64,000 nucleotides of DNA from Girardinichthys multiradiatus (lineage: Eukaryota > Chordata > Actinopteri > Cyprinodontiformes > Goodeidae). Positions 25,301 through 34,499 of this stretch are shown in pieces (within the stretch, counting starts at the first letter, position 1; the number at the start of each line of letters is the position of its first letter). The position numbers and the translations under genes are program-made. The notes under the pieces were generated by a model. It did no database searches. It saw only the letters and a list, made by a program, of their open reading frames with translations, and was not told the origin of the DNA. Where the stretch lies: positions 4,361,163-4,425,162 of the forward strand of contig NC_061811.1 of NCBI RefSeq assembly GCF_021462225.1, given 5' to 3'.

Positions 25301-25870
25301 CAGAAGTAGTTTTAGTGCTTTGCAATTTGGATGAGGAAAACTAAGGATTAAATATTCAAAAGAGTTGTAGCTATTGATTGGTCTGGGACTAATCAATAAA
25401 TCGGATTGAAAGATGGCTGCTATTCCTCCTCCTCGCCCAGTATTTCAAGGAATGTGAAAATTTAAATAATTAGCAGGAGTTGACTCATTTATAGTAACAT
25501 AATCCACTTGCTGCAGCCAGGTTTCTGTTAGGCAAAATAAATCAATCTGATTGTCACAAATCAAGTCACTAACTAGCAATGTCTTTGAAGAGAGAGATCT
25601 TATGTTCAGTAAGCCACATTTACTTGTTTTATTTTTCTTTTTAGTCTGAGTTGTGTTTATTTTTATGAGATTTTCCTGATTTCCCCCTTTTACATTATTT
25701 TTTAATCTATTCAATTTTGGCCTTGGGCGGGACTCTGTCTTAATTGGGTAATGGGTGGGTAGCAGTACAGAAGCTGCAGAGAGGAGTGTTAAACTACGAC
25801 CCTGCTTCCTGGTCTGAACCCTGGGTTGTCAGAGTTTTGAAGAACTAATAAATTCGGCCAGATTCCCAGA
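22343..25870 (-). pseudogene. L2 LINE endonuclease-reverse transcriptase polyprotein
   Basis: The protein nicks target DNA and copies the element's RNA into it. The N-terminal AP-endonuclease-like part shows [18 protein letters not shown] and VGDFNIHVD, with SDHFLI near its end. The reverse transcriptase follows with LKNYRPISNLPFLSKILEK, FQSGFRAHHSTETALL, LLDLSAAFDTVDH, GVPQGSVLGPILF and YTDDTELYLS. The C-terminal block has LDYCNSLLSG, LQLIQNAAARVL, LHWLPVKSRI and LKTFLFDKAYS. Segments starting at 25714, 25396 and 24811 are in one frame and separated only by TGA codons (25442-25444 and 24812-24814). The catalytic box is YTDD where YADD is usual. After ~23560 the frame is destroyed by an insertion, and a further shift lies in a T run near 22955. 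It is not functional as it stands. Confidence 0.85.
23138..23560. other. Unidentified ~420-bp insertion in LINE gene
   Basis: Reverse transcriptase coding text ends just after YLSINPC, near 23560, and resumes at about 23138 with DIKTWMTLNVLLLNSDKTEV (read on the minus strand). The intervening sequence is AT-rich, has no coding similarity and includes a short TA run near 23493-23504. It could be a small non-autonomous element or a rearrangement. I could not find terminal repeats. Confidence 0.5.
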
Positions 25871-25904
25871 AAGAAGACTAACTAGAGGTAAAAAAACATT
25901 CTAG

Positions 25905-26710
25905 TTTTGGCCCAGGTTAGCATTTATTTTATTTTTATGTATTGTCCTCTGCTCAGCTCCTTGATTTTAATACAAAAACAATTTTTAATTGGATTCGTAT
26001 GGTGCAGTACATCGAAAATAGTTGTGGGTTTGATTCCAGCTTTCTCCATTTTGGCTGTAGTCTATTCACCATTTATAGGTTTTATTAACAACTTACACAG
26101 TAGAAACTGTGCATTTTTGTTAATAAAAAATATGAAAACAAAGAATTCTAGTTCAGTCTGCAAACTGTTGGGGTCATCCATTTTGGGGGGATAGACCGGC
26201 TGGGCTGCGCAGTTCAACATGTGCAGCTCAACAGACAACGCACCTCTGACATCACCTGGGATTATAAAATCCACGAAAAATAAACTTTTGTTGCCATTTC
26301 CCGCGTGTCTCATGGGACAATGGTACAGAGGCGCACATCTGGAGAGACAAAAGCTCACAGGTGAACTTTTCCCCCACATGGCCAATCCTGGAAGACCTTG
26401 ATAACTGGAAATCTGTTGGATACAAGAAGTTCAGAAGATTCATATACCGATCGAAGTCCTCTACGACACTCCGGCGCAGGTGGAAACCCACAGGGATTTT
26501 ATTTTCAAGGAGACCCCATGTTGATTCAGTCGACTGCAACGGTTCCTCATATTTTTCCCGTTTTGGACGGATGACAAGTTTACCGTTTTTGAGTTGATCA
26601 CGGACGTGTGTCACTCTGATTCCCTCCCTCAGACCTGCGACCCATCCTCACGCCGGTGGAGAGAAGAAATCAACGTCAAAGTAATTTCATGCTTTTTTTT
26701 AATATTAAAT
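25905..26710. other. Unassigned sequence upstream of the L2 LINE
   Basis: This lies 5' of the minus-strand L2 LINE. The part 26160-26690 is less AT-rich and supports overlapping open frames of 107 and 120 codons on the minus strand, but I recognise no domain in them. It may be the LINE's 5' UTR or an older repeat. Confidence 0.35.
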
Positions 26711-26721
26711 TGGATAGGTGC

Positions 26722-26830
26722 GCCTGTCCAGGGTGTACACTGCCTCTTGCCCATAGACTGCTTGAGATAGGCACCAGCTTCCCCGCGACCCACTATGGAA
26801 TAAGCGGTAGAAAATGACTGACTGACTGAC
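26722..26830 (+). mobile_element. Retroposon tail with 11-bp target duplication
   Basis: TGGATAGGTGC at 26711-26721 is repeated exactly at 26831-26841. The 109 bp between them is the 3' part of the fish SINE/LINE family seen at 6976 (CCTGTCCAGGGTGTACACTG, GATAGGCACCAGCTTCC, ATAAGCGGTAGAAAATG) ending in (ACTG)n. A 5'-truncated copy with a direct repeat of this length is the signature of target-primed reverse transcription. The perfect duplication suggests a fairly recent insertion. Confidence 0.88.
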
Positions 26831-27051
26831 TGGATAGGTGCATTTAGAGGTCTGGGCAGGATGAGACATAGTTAAGGTGATTTAGAATCAAAAGGTATCA
26901 ACTTGTTGCATGAAATACTAATTTAAGTGTTTTATGCTGAGCTGTTTTGATTTGCTGTTATCTACTAGCTGATAGCTGCCATCGAGACGCATCAGCACAC
27001 CAGGAGGACTTCTCTTTCCAAGTTAACCCAAATTGCACATGTTGTCCATAA

Positions 27052-28330
27052 AACACACTCCTCAGCCTCCCTGGTAAGGCCTACGCCAGGGTATTGGAGA
27101 GGAGAGTCCGGCCAATAGTCGAACCTCGGCTTCAGGAGGAGCAGTATGGTTTTCGTCCACTTCGTCCAGTACCTCTGCAGGGTACTCAAGGGTTCATGGG
27201 ACTTTGCCAATTAGTTTACATGTGTTTTGTAGACCTGGAGAAGGCATTCGACTGTGTCCCTTGTGGTTCCCTGTGAGGGGTGCTCCAGGAGTATGAAATC
27301 AGGGGCCCTTTATTAGGGGCCATCCGGTCTCTGTACAAGCCGAGCAGGAGTTTGGTCCGCATTGCCAGCACTAAGTCGGGCCTGTTCCCGGTGCATGCTG
27401 GACTCCGGCAGGGCTGCCCTTTGTCCCGTTCATAACTTTTATGGACAGGATTTCTAGACGCAGCAAAGTGCCGGAGGGGGTCTGGTTTGGGGGCCAGTGG
27501 ATTTTGTCTCTTCTTTTTGCAGATGACGTGGTCCTGCTGGCCCCCTCTAGCCAAGACCTACAGCATGCATGGGGGCGGTTCGCAGCCGAGTGTGAAGCGG
27601 CTGGGATGAAGATCAACTCCTCCAATTCTGAGTCCATGGTTCTCGACCGGAAAAGGGTGGCTTGTCCTCTTCAGGTTAGAGGGGAGTTTCTGCCTCAAGG
27701 GGGGGAGTTAAAAAATCTTGGGGTCTTGTTCACGAGTGAGGGAAGAATGGAGCGGGAGATCGACAGACGGATCGGTGCGGCTGTCGCAGTAATGGGGGCA
27801 CTGTGCCGGTCCATTGTGGTGAAGAGAGAGCTGAGCCGAAAAGCGAAGCTCTCGATTTACCGGTCGGTCTACGTTCCTACCCTCACCTATGGCCATGACA
27901 TTTGGGTGATGACCGAAAGAATGACATCCCGGATACAAGCGGCTGAAATGAGCTTCCTCCGTAGGGTGGCCGGGCACTCCCTTAGAAATAGGGTGAGGAG
28001 CTCGGCCATCCGGGAGGGGCTCGGAGTAGAGCCGCTGCTCCTCCACATCGAGAGGAGCCAGTTGAGGTGGCTCAGGCATCTATACCGGATGCCTCCTGGA
28101 TGCTTTCCGCGGGAGGTGTTCCAGGCACGTCCCACCAGGAGGAGGCCCAGGGGACGGCCCAGGACACGCTGGAGGGACTATGTCTCTCGGCTGGCCTGGG
28201 AACGCCTTGGGCTCCACCCGGAGGAGCTGGAAGGGGTGTCTGGGGAGAGGGACGTCTGGGTGTCTCTGCTGAGTCTGCTGCCCCCGCAACCCGGTCCCCG
28301 ATAAAGCGGAAGATGACGGGTACAAGTACG
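27052..28330 (+). mobile_element. 5'-truncated RTE (Rex3-type) LINE
   Basis: The copy starts within reverse transcriptase (CTCAGCCTCCCTGGTAAGG) and continues to the 3' end ATAAAGCGGAAGATGACGGG followed by GTACAAGTACGAGTA. Two other copies, 40906-45262 on the minus strand and 48356-48962 on the plus strand, share the same 3' end with GAGTAC-type tails. The 5' part (27052-27440) has lost its frame; the 3' part is largely open. The clade call rests on the C-terminal layout shared with RTE/BovB elements. Confidence 0.8.
27441..28304 (+). pseudogene. RTE reverse transcriptase C-terminal part
   Basis: An open frame of 287 codons encodes the palm end and C-terminal domain of an RTE-clade reverse transcriptase. 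FMDRISRRS is followed by LLFADDVVLLAPSSQDLQ with the catalytic FADD, then AAGMKINSSNSESMVL, LKNLGVLFTSEGRMEREIDR, YVPTLTYGHDIWVMTER, IQAAEMSFLRRVAGHSLR, RSQLRWLRHLYRMPPG, and the Arg-rich RRRPRGRPRTRWRDYVSRL, ending at SLLPPQPGPR. Upstream text such as EPRLQEEQYGF and DLEKAFDCVP belongs to the same gene but is out of frame and interrupted. The fragment lacks the endonuclease and N-terminal fingers and cannot drive its own movement. Confidence 0.85.
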
Positions 28331-28452
28331 AGTAATCATAATCCTTACATAACCCAGACTGAAATAGGAGGGACTTAGTCATAGAAAATGGAGAGCAATT
28401 TGGGAGCCATAGCAGCCCAGCTGTTCTAAGTGAACCAAACCAAAAAAGCCAG

Positions 28453-28665
28453 AACTCCCATCACTAATTTTCAGGGCACTGCACTCGAATGGTTCCAGTT
28501 CTATTTTTTAAAAAGCAGCTTTTGCTTTCATCTAGGACAGTTTTCTTCATTACATTCCTTTCTTGGCTGTGCAGTGCCTCAGGGCTCTATTTCAGGCTCC
28601 ATCCTGTTTTCATTGTGTTTACCAGCATCATTAATCAGAAATTACATAATAAATACATACACACA
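28453..28665 (+). pseudogene. L2-like reverse transcriptase fragment
   Basis: Conceptual translation reads GTALEWFQFY, then after an interval CAVPQGSISGSILFSLCLP. This corresponds to the LINE blocks G-AL-WF-SYL and GVPQGSILGPILFSLYLLP that precede the catalytic YADD motif. The YADD region itself is not preserved. The two blocks can be read in a 93-codon open frame starting at 28430. It is an old, isolated piece of a LINE related to, but clearly distinct from, the copy at 21111-25900. Confidence 0.65.
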
Positions 28666-28724
28666 TACATCTGCTTCCCTGGTGATTTTCATATCTTTAC
28701 GCCCATTATAGCTAATTATTCTGC

Positions 28725-29600
28725 TTGAGTTCAGTCATTACAGGATTGTCTAAGGGACATCTAATTTAACTGAAAACAAACAAATAAAGAATTCCCAAAA
28801 GGCTACAATAGTGCCATTGATCCATTAGTCCTTTTTGGTAATTTTACCAAACATTTTCCTGTACTGTAGTTTGATTAAACTTGGGGTGCTTTTAAACGTG
28901 TTTCTACAAAAGAAAACATACCTAAATGAAAATAAATTTCTATAAGAAATGAATGTATTTTACATGTTAGATTTTCCAGTCATCATTTGCTTTGAGTAAC
29001 TTATCTTTCTTCCAGGAAACTGATAATCCTCTTTAAGGAAGACTTCTTCAGGCTTCAATTCATTTTAGAAAACAAACAAATATAAAAAGACATTCTGGGC
29101 CATCTGTGCTCTTTGCTCATGCAAGCGTCATTAATACATGGAAACTCACATGCACACAGCCACACAACTTCCTCGCTCACAGTAAGAACTACATATGGCA
29201 GACTGCAAGCAGGCGAGTTGGGCAGCTGGCTGGAATTAAATTGGATCCCTAGGTTCCCCGCTGTTCATTGGGACTTAAAGCCATATTAAAGGCATCTCCT
29301 ATAGTCCTGCAGTACTGAGAGAACATGGACAGGGGCCAAGGAAAGCAGCCTGGTGCCAGCAACACCCCTGGAGGACTGCATCTGCTCTCACTCTGTAACC
29401 TGGCCTCTTTATGTTCAGCGTGACATATCATCTCATGTGCCCATATGCCTCTTGTACCAGCCTATGTGCACTTTCGAACAGGACTGTGCTGTTCCACAGG
29501 GGCAATTACCTTCCCTAAGTTCATCTCTAAATGTGTGCAACAAAGTTTTGTTTGACTTAGTAACTGTTTATGTGTTTAAAATAGATAAACCTCAAACATT
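28725..29600. other. Unassigned sequence
   Basis: No gene or recognisable element. AT-rich sequence up to ~29090, then more balanced composition. Confidence 0.5.
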
Positions 29601-29605
29601 ACATG

Positions 29606-30540
29606 TACCGTGCCTTGCAAAAGTATTCCCTGAAATGTCCCTGACAGTCATGTTTTTGGACTGCGGAAGGAAGCCAGAGTAGCTGGAGAGAACCCATATA
29701 TGCATGGGGAGAAAATTAAAACTGCAGGATTTGAACCAGTACCTTGCAGGATTACAGTGCCACCAACTACAGTCCTAAATAAAATCAAGTGCATCTTCCA
29801 AAGTAAGTAGTAATAGAGTACATCTCTATGTAATTTAACATAGGAATAAATGCAACTATTCTGTGAAGACCTCAGATTTGTTAGAGAACATTGTGGAACA
29901 AAAAGCATAATGAAGACCAAGGAACACAGTAGACAGGTCAGGGAGGAAGTTGTGGAGAAGTTTAAAGCAGAGTTATGTTCTACACCAATATCCCAAGCTT
30001 TGGTCATCTCACAGAGCTCTGTTTAATCCATCATCTGAACATGGACATAGGATGGACCAAATGCAGACCTACCAAGACATGGACGTCCACCTACAGTGAC
30101 AAGCTGGGCAAGGAGAGCATTAATCAGATAAGCAACCAAGAGGCACTGGTAACTCTGGATGAGATGTAAAGATCCACAACTCAGATATGAGAAACTGTTG
30201 ATACTGTAGGTCAGCTCTTAGTTCTGAGCTCCACAAATTTGATCTTTGATCAGGAGGGGTAGCAAGAAGGAAGCCACTGATGAAAGAAAACCATTAGTTT
30301 CATTTGCTACAAGCCACGTAGAGGATGCAACAAAAGTGTAAAAGAAGGTGTTCTGGTTAGATGAAACAAAGATTAAATGATTGTGGCTACATGGACAACA
30401 TTTTTGATTTATTTCACAATCATGCACTACTTTGTGTTGGTCTTTCAAAAAAAAATCTAATAAAAACCATTTAAATTTGTGTTTGTAATGTGACACAATG
30501 TGAAAAGGTTCAATTGGTGTGAATAATTTTGCAGTGTTTA
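29606..30540 (+). mobile_element. Degenerate Tc1-like element with SINE inside
   Basis: The left end ACCGTGCCTTGCAAAAGTAT and right end GTGTGAATAATTTTGCAGTG are the inverted termini of the fish Tc1 family also present at 12450. Inside are the leader (GTGAAGACCTCAGATTTGTT), the start of the transposase gene (AATGAAGACCAAGGAACACA), HTH-region text (TCCCAAGCTTTGGTCATCTC, CTACCAAGACATGGACGTCC) and AAGGTGTTCTGGTTAGATGA near the first catalytic Asp. Most of the catalytic domain is deleted. A SINE piece (29647-29772) separates the left end from the leader. Confidence 0.75.
29647..29772 (-). mobile_element. SINE fragment in reverse orientation
   Basis: Read on the minus strand this shows TTGGTGGCACTGTAATCCTG, GGTTCAAATCCTGCAG, CATATATGGGTTCTCTCCAG, CTGGCTTCCTTCCGCAGTCC and AAAAACATGAC. 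These are the tRNA-related head and body of the DANA/Mermaid-type SINE seen at 6976. The 3' half with GTCCAGGGTGTACC is missing. It lies inside the Tc1 relic. Confidence 0.7.
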
Positions 30541-30581
30541 CATGGAAGAGACATTTGTTTTAATTCACAGGACAATCAGTG

Positions 30582-31191
30582 TGTCACATTCTGTTTGTAT
30601 TACTCTGTGTGATCTTCCTGTCTTCCTGGAGAGACATTGCTGATGGGTGTGGTGTGCAGACTGCTTCTGCACACCTGTATCCAATCTTTGGCTGGAGCAT
30701 TTTTAAGGAGCTGCAGGACAAGCATTCTTCACCTGATGCTCCACGTTGAGTGGTAACTCAAGCCTCCGAGATATCAAGCTCCCTAGTTATTGGCTGAATC
30801 TTTGTAATTCCTGTGCTAACATTGAATTAACCAAGCTTGTGTTTTTGCTGCTCTCAGGTTGTATGGATCACAACCCTGGATTCTCAACCTTCACTTTTGG
30901 TCAGAAACACAGGACATCATCAACTGGCTGCCTCTGCAAGCTCCTATCGAATCCTCCAGCCTGCCCGCTCTCCAACAATTACTGGGATTACACCTTCTGA
31001 CTCTCCGGACCTCTGGCCCACAGATTGTGCCCAAAACCCCCCGAGATCTTTGCTACCAGGAGACCGCAAGCCTGAGAACCAAGACCCGACGACCAGAGAC
31101 AGTTATTCCTTGAGATAATTAAACTTTTGAACTTACCGGTGTCCTTGAGTGAATCTGCATGTGGGTCAGGAAACTCTCTGCTAATATGGCA
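30582..31191 (+). mobile_element. Solo LTR with perfect 5-bp target duplication
   Basis: CAGTG at 30577-30581 is repeated at 31192-31196. The 610 bp between starts TGTCACATTCTG and ends AATATGGCA, giving TG...CA ends with an imperfect terminal inverted repeat (TGTCA / TGGCA). Near the right end are ATAATTAAAC and CTGCATGTGGGTCAGG. The LTR at 60369-61035 starts TGTCACAG, ends TATGACA and carries the same CTGCATGTGGGTC near its 3' end, so the two belong to related retrotransposons. Open frames inside (84-93 codons) have no known domain. No pol or gag sequence adjoins it. Confidence 0.82.
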
Positions 31192-31196
31192 CAGTG

Positions 31197-32568
31197 AAGA
31201 ATGAAACAAATCTGTGTGAACGTCTCAGACAAACATGGAGCTCCATCTAACTTCTGTTAGAGTTGATGTAAGTTACTGTTCAACCTGCTGAAACATTTTG
31301 TTGAAGGGAGTGTCTTTGTGCTTCCTGTGGCTATCATAGACTAGCCACATATTGTCTAAGCATTTTTATCACCACCTTACCCCATAGACCCCTGACATCA
31401 AGGTAGCAGTGCAGTCATGCCTGGAGAACATGAGAAGGAGTTGCATGTGGAGTTTTTTTTAAGGATCTGGCTCGCACACTTAACTGAACTGGTTTTACGT
31501 TTAAAAGCTAACCCAGATGTTTCACAGTTAGGTTTTTCTAAATATATAAACAATATTTGGGACTGATATAAGAAAAGAGGGAAAGTAAAGTTGTCTTTCA
31601 AACTACTCGTTCTGTAGTAGCCTTTAAAATATAAAGGATGGTAGTCTAAGTTTTTGCCTGGTTAGTGCAGATTGTTTTGTCATAAAGCTAATTAGCTGTC
31701 AAGACCCTGGGTACCCACCATCCTGCAGCACACTGTGGCCAGCACAGCTACTCGCTCATCCTGTCTAGCCTGCACCAGACACATTTCTGTGTCCCTGTAC
31801 CTTCAGATTGTGTCATGTTTAAATTGATGGAGGGTCTCGTCTTGTCTGTACGGTCCCAAGGTGCCTTTCCCCACAACACAGGGCTCCTCTAGAGTCTTCC
31901 TGGCCCACAGTTGATTACAATAAATCAATCTGAGGGGTCAAATACTTTGATTAGGCCACTGTAATCCACGGTGGCTTTGAGGGTAAGCTGGCCAATAATG
32001 AGAGATTTCCTTGAACCCTGTTTACCCCTGTGACCACTCTTTACCTCGGTGAGAATTTCATTAAGGAACAAATCTCTTCCTGAAGTTAAAACCTGGGATG
32101 GGGGATGAAATCAGGGGTTTCTTCTTATTTTTTTTTTATCCCATTCCTCTCTGCTCCACCTCCAGTGGTCTTATTTCTCCACGTGGTAGTGCCCATAGCT
32201 AAGCAATTTCGCCCACCCCCTTGGACTGTTTTGCAAACGATGCCGGAGACTTAATCAATGACCGAGAGGAAAAGCAGGACCAAATCAATAGCAGCCTGGA
32301 TGTATGCTACCCCGCTTTGAAGGTGAGTCCAGGCCTTGGACTAATTGAAGAGCATGCTAGGAAACAAGCCCTTTTCAAAGCATGTTTTTGTCAGCATGTT
32401 ACTCGCATGCTAAATCCATCATCTCAGAAATGCAAAGCTCTGGGATATTAAATGATGTAGCAGGAAAGAAAACCTGAATGGATCAAAAACATATTAGATC
32501 ATTTAATATTAGATCATTTCTATTCAAGGTGTGAAAGAATCCCTGTACAACATATGCATTGCCTACAG
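31197..32568. other. Unassigned sequence
   Basis: No gene is recognised. The part about 31900-32460 is less repetitive and contains several GATTA/TAAT-type words; it may be conserved non-coding DNA, but this is a guess. Confidence 0.4.
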
Positions 32569-32820
32569 TGATACAATGCATTGGAAAAGCCTTTACACCC
32601 CGTTTTAAATTTCATGTATTTTATAGGGATTTTATGCAGAATTGTATGTGTGAGAACACAAAGAAGCGTTCATTATAAGCTGAAAGAAAAATAATTCATG
32701 TTTTTCAACTTTTTGTGAATAAATAAAAATCAAAAAAGTATTTTTTGTTCAGCTAACCAAGTCAATACTTTGCAGAATAGCCCTTCATTGCAGTTACAGC
32801 TCTAAGTATGTTGGAGTATG

Positions 32821-32971
32821 AATCAGAATCAGAATAGCTGTATTGCCAAGTACGTTTTTGGACATACAAGGAATTTGTTTTGGCGTAGTCGGTGCAATGC
32901 AATACAAATTAAACAGTATAAACATATCTACAATATAATATCAATATATGTGCACAGTTTTAAATGAGTGA
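32821..32971 (+). mobile_element. 151-bp retroposed repeat with 7-bp target duplication
   Basis: GAGTATG at 32814-32820 recurs at 32972-32978, and the Tc1 sequence continues correctly across (GAGTATG then TCTCTACC). The insert starts AATCAGAATCAGAATAGCTG and contains TTGCCAAGTACGTTTTTGGA, CATACAAGGAATTTGTTTTG and a GTCGGTGCAATGCAATAC block. It is a widespread fish repeat whose relatives form the inverted pair at 9449-9663. I do not know its formal family name. Confidence 0.8.
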
Positions 32972-33396
32972 GAGTATGTCTCTACCAACTTAGAATTTAG
33001 AAGCAAATGTTTTTGTCCATTCTTCTTTGCAAAACAGCTTAAACTGAAGTCTTTGGATGGAGAGCTTCTGTAAACAGAAATGTTCAAGTCTTGCCACAGA
33101 TTCTTTAGGATTTAGGTCTGGACTTTGCCTATGCCATTCTAACACATGGATATGACATTAGCTCTGGCTGTATGTTTAGGGTTGTTGTCCTGCTGAAAGT
33201 TGAACCTCCATCCCAGCCTGAGGTTATCTGCAGCCCCTAACAGGTTTTAAAGTTGTATTAGGATTTTTGCACAAAAGGGTTAATCCAAACTATAAAACTA
33301 TCTCTCATGTTTTACTCAGATTAAAAGAAAGAGTATTCTCAGTGACAAAAATTGGATTTGAGTCAGTGCAGAACTGTATGTTGTTCCATACACATA

Positions 33397-34289
33397 CAGG
33401 TCCTTCTCAAAATATTAGCAAATTGTGATAAAGTTCATTATTTTCCATAATGTAATGATGAAAATTTCACATTCATATATTTTAGATTCATTGCACACTA
33501 ACTGAAATATTTCAGGTCTTTTATTGTCTTAATACGGATGATTTTGGCATACAGCTCATGAAAACCCAAAATTCCTATCTCACAAAATTAGCATATCATT
33601 AAAAGGGTCTCTAAACGAGCTATGAACCTAATCATCTGAATCAACGAGTTAACTCTAAACACCTGCAAAAGATTCCTGAGGCCTTTAAAACTCCCGGCCT
33701 GGTTCATCACTCAAAACCCCAATCATGGGTAAGACTGCCGACCTGACTGCTGTCCAGAAGGCCACTATTGACACCCTCAAGCAAGAGGGTAAGACACAGA
33801 AAGACATTTCTGAACGAATAGGCTGTTCCCAGAGTGCTGTATCAAGGCACCTCAGTGGGAAGTCTGTGGGAAGGAAAAAGTGTGAGCTAAAGGCCGCTAT
33901 CGAAGCATCCTGGGCCTCCATAAGACCTCAGCAGTGCCACAGACTGATTGCCTCCATGCCACGCCGCATTGAAGCAGTCATTTCTGCAAAAGGATTCCCG
34001 ACCAAGTATTGAGTGCATAACTGTACATGATTATTTGAAGGTTGACGTTTTTTGTATTAAAAACACTTTTCTTTTATTGGTCGGATGAAATATGCTAATT
34101 TTGTGAGATAGGAATTTTGGGTTTTCATGAGCTGTATGCCACAATCATCCGTATTAAGACAATAAAAAACCTGAAATATTTCAGTTAGTGTGCAATGAAT
34201 CTAAAATATATGAATGTTAAATTTTCATCATTACATTATGGAAAATAATGAACTTTATCACAATATGCCAATATTTTGAGAAGGACCTG
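33397..34289 (+). mobile_element. Tc1-like deletion derivative, intact ends
   Basis: The element is flanked by TA on both sides (33395-33396 and 34290-34291) and starts CAGGTCCTTCTCAAAATATT, mirrored at the right as AATATTTTGAGAAGGACCTG. The terminal inverted repeats run for roughly 200 bp (including AATTCCTATCTCACAAAATT on the left and its mirror near 34100). Because the terminal repeats are nearly unbroken, the copy is young and could still be moved by a transposase supplied elsewhere. The transposase gene inside has lost its middle (see 33725-34012). Confidence 0.9.
33725..34012 (+). CDS. Internally deleted Tc1 transposase: HTH plus C-terminal tip
   Basis: The 95-codon frame starts at the family's normal ATG (MGKTADLTAVQKATIDTLKQ). 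It encodes the first helix-turn-helix of the bipartite DNA-binding domain, including KTQKDISERIGCSQSAVSRH. After RKKCELKAAIEASWASI it jumps to the normal C-terminal end of a Tc1 transposase (HRLIASMPRRIEAVISAKG and the last residues TKY). About 245 of the usual ~340 residues, with the whole DDE catalytic core, are missing, yet the frame is kept. If expressed it could bind transposon ends without cutting them and act as a repressor, but there is no evidence of expression. Confidence 0.6.
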   Translation: MGKTADLTAVQKATIDTLKQEGKTQKDISERIGCSQSAVSRHLSGKSVGRKKCELKAAIEASWASIRPQQCHRLIASMPRRIEAVISAKGFPTKY

Positions 34290-34499
34290 TATTCTCCATC
34301 CTCAGTACAAATGTACACCATACTTCATTTTTATTGATGAAACTATTTAAAGACCATGTATTATTTTCCTACTAATACCCAATTATGCTCTACTTTGTGT
34401 TGATCTGTCACATAAAATCCAACAAAAATGCATTGTTGTAGTGTGACAAAACATGGAAAGATTCAGGGCTTTGAAAACTTTTGCAAGGTTTTATATATC

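Larger units (their letters stand above)
21111..25900 (-). mobile_element. Near full-length L2-clade LINE
   Basis: A non-LTR retrotransposon lies on the minus strand. Its 3' end is the AATTCAATTCAATTCAG tail at 21111 with the 3' UTR blocks TATAGCGCCAATTCACAAC and CTCAAGGCACTTCACAAAAG. Upstream are a C-terminal domain, reverse transcriptase and endonuclease (22343-25870). The 5' limit is uncertain, near 25900. Two insertions interrupt it: a ~296-bp piece in the 3' UTR (22021-22316) and ~420 bp in the reverse transcriptase region (23138-23560). A 5'-truncated relative on the plus strand at 47398-48286 lacks the 22021-22316 insertion, which confirms its boundaries. Confidence 0.85.
32569..34497 (-). 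mobile_element. Tc1-like relic hosting two later insertions
   Basis: Left text ATGCATTGGAAAAGCCTTTA and right text GAAAACTTTTGCAAGGTTTT are degenerate inverted ends of the Tc1 family at 12450 and 29606. The left arm reads the transposase gene in reverse (AGTCAATACTTTGCAGAATA, TCTTCTTTGCAAAACAGCTT, TTTAGGTCTGGACTTTGCC, GTTGTTGTCCTGCTGAAAGT). The right arm returns to a 3'-terminal segment (CTCTACTTTGTGTTGATCTG). It is interrupted by a 151-bp repeat at 32821-32971 and by an 893-bp Tc1-like element at 33397-34289. Confidence 0.7.

Noticed and set aside
26062..26614. Minus-strand frames of 107 and 120 codons
   Set aside because: No recognisable motif; they overlap each other in different frames and probably lie in LINE 5' sequence.
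27216..28382. Minus-strand frames opposite the RTE gene (60-123 codons)
   Set aside because: They are shadows of the plus-strand reverse transcriptase frame.
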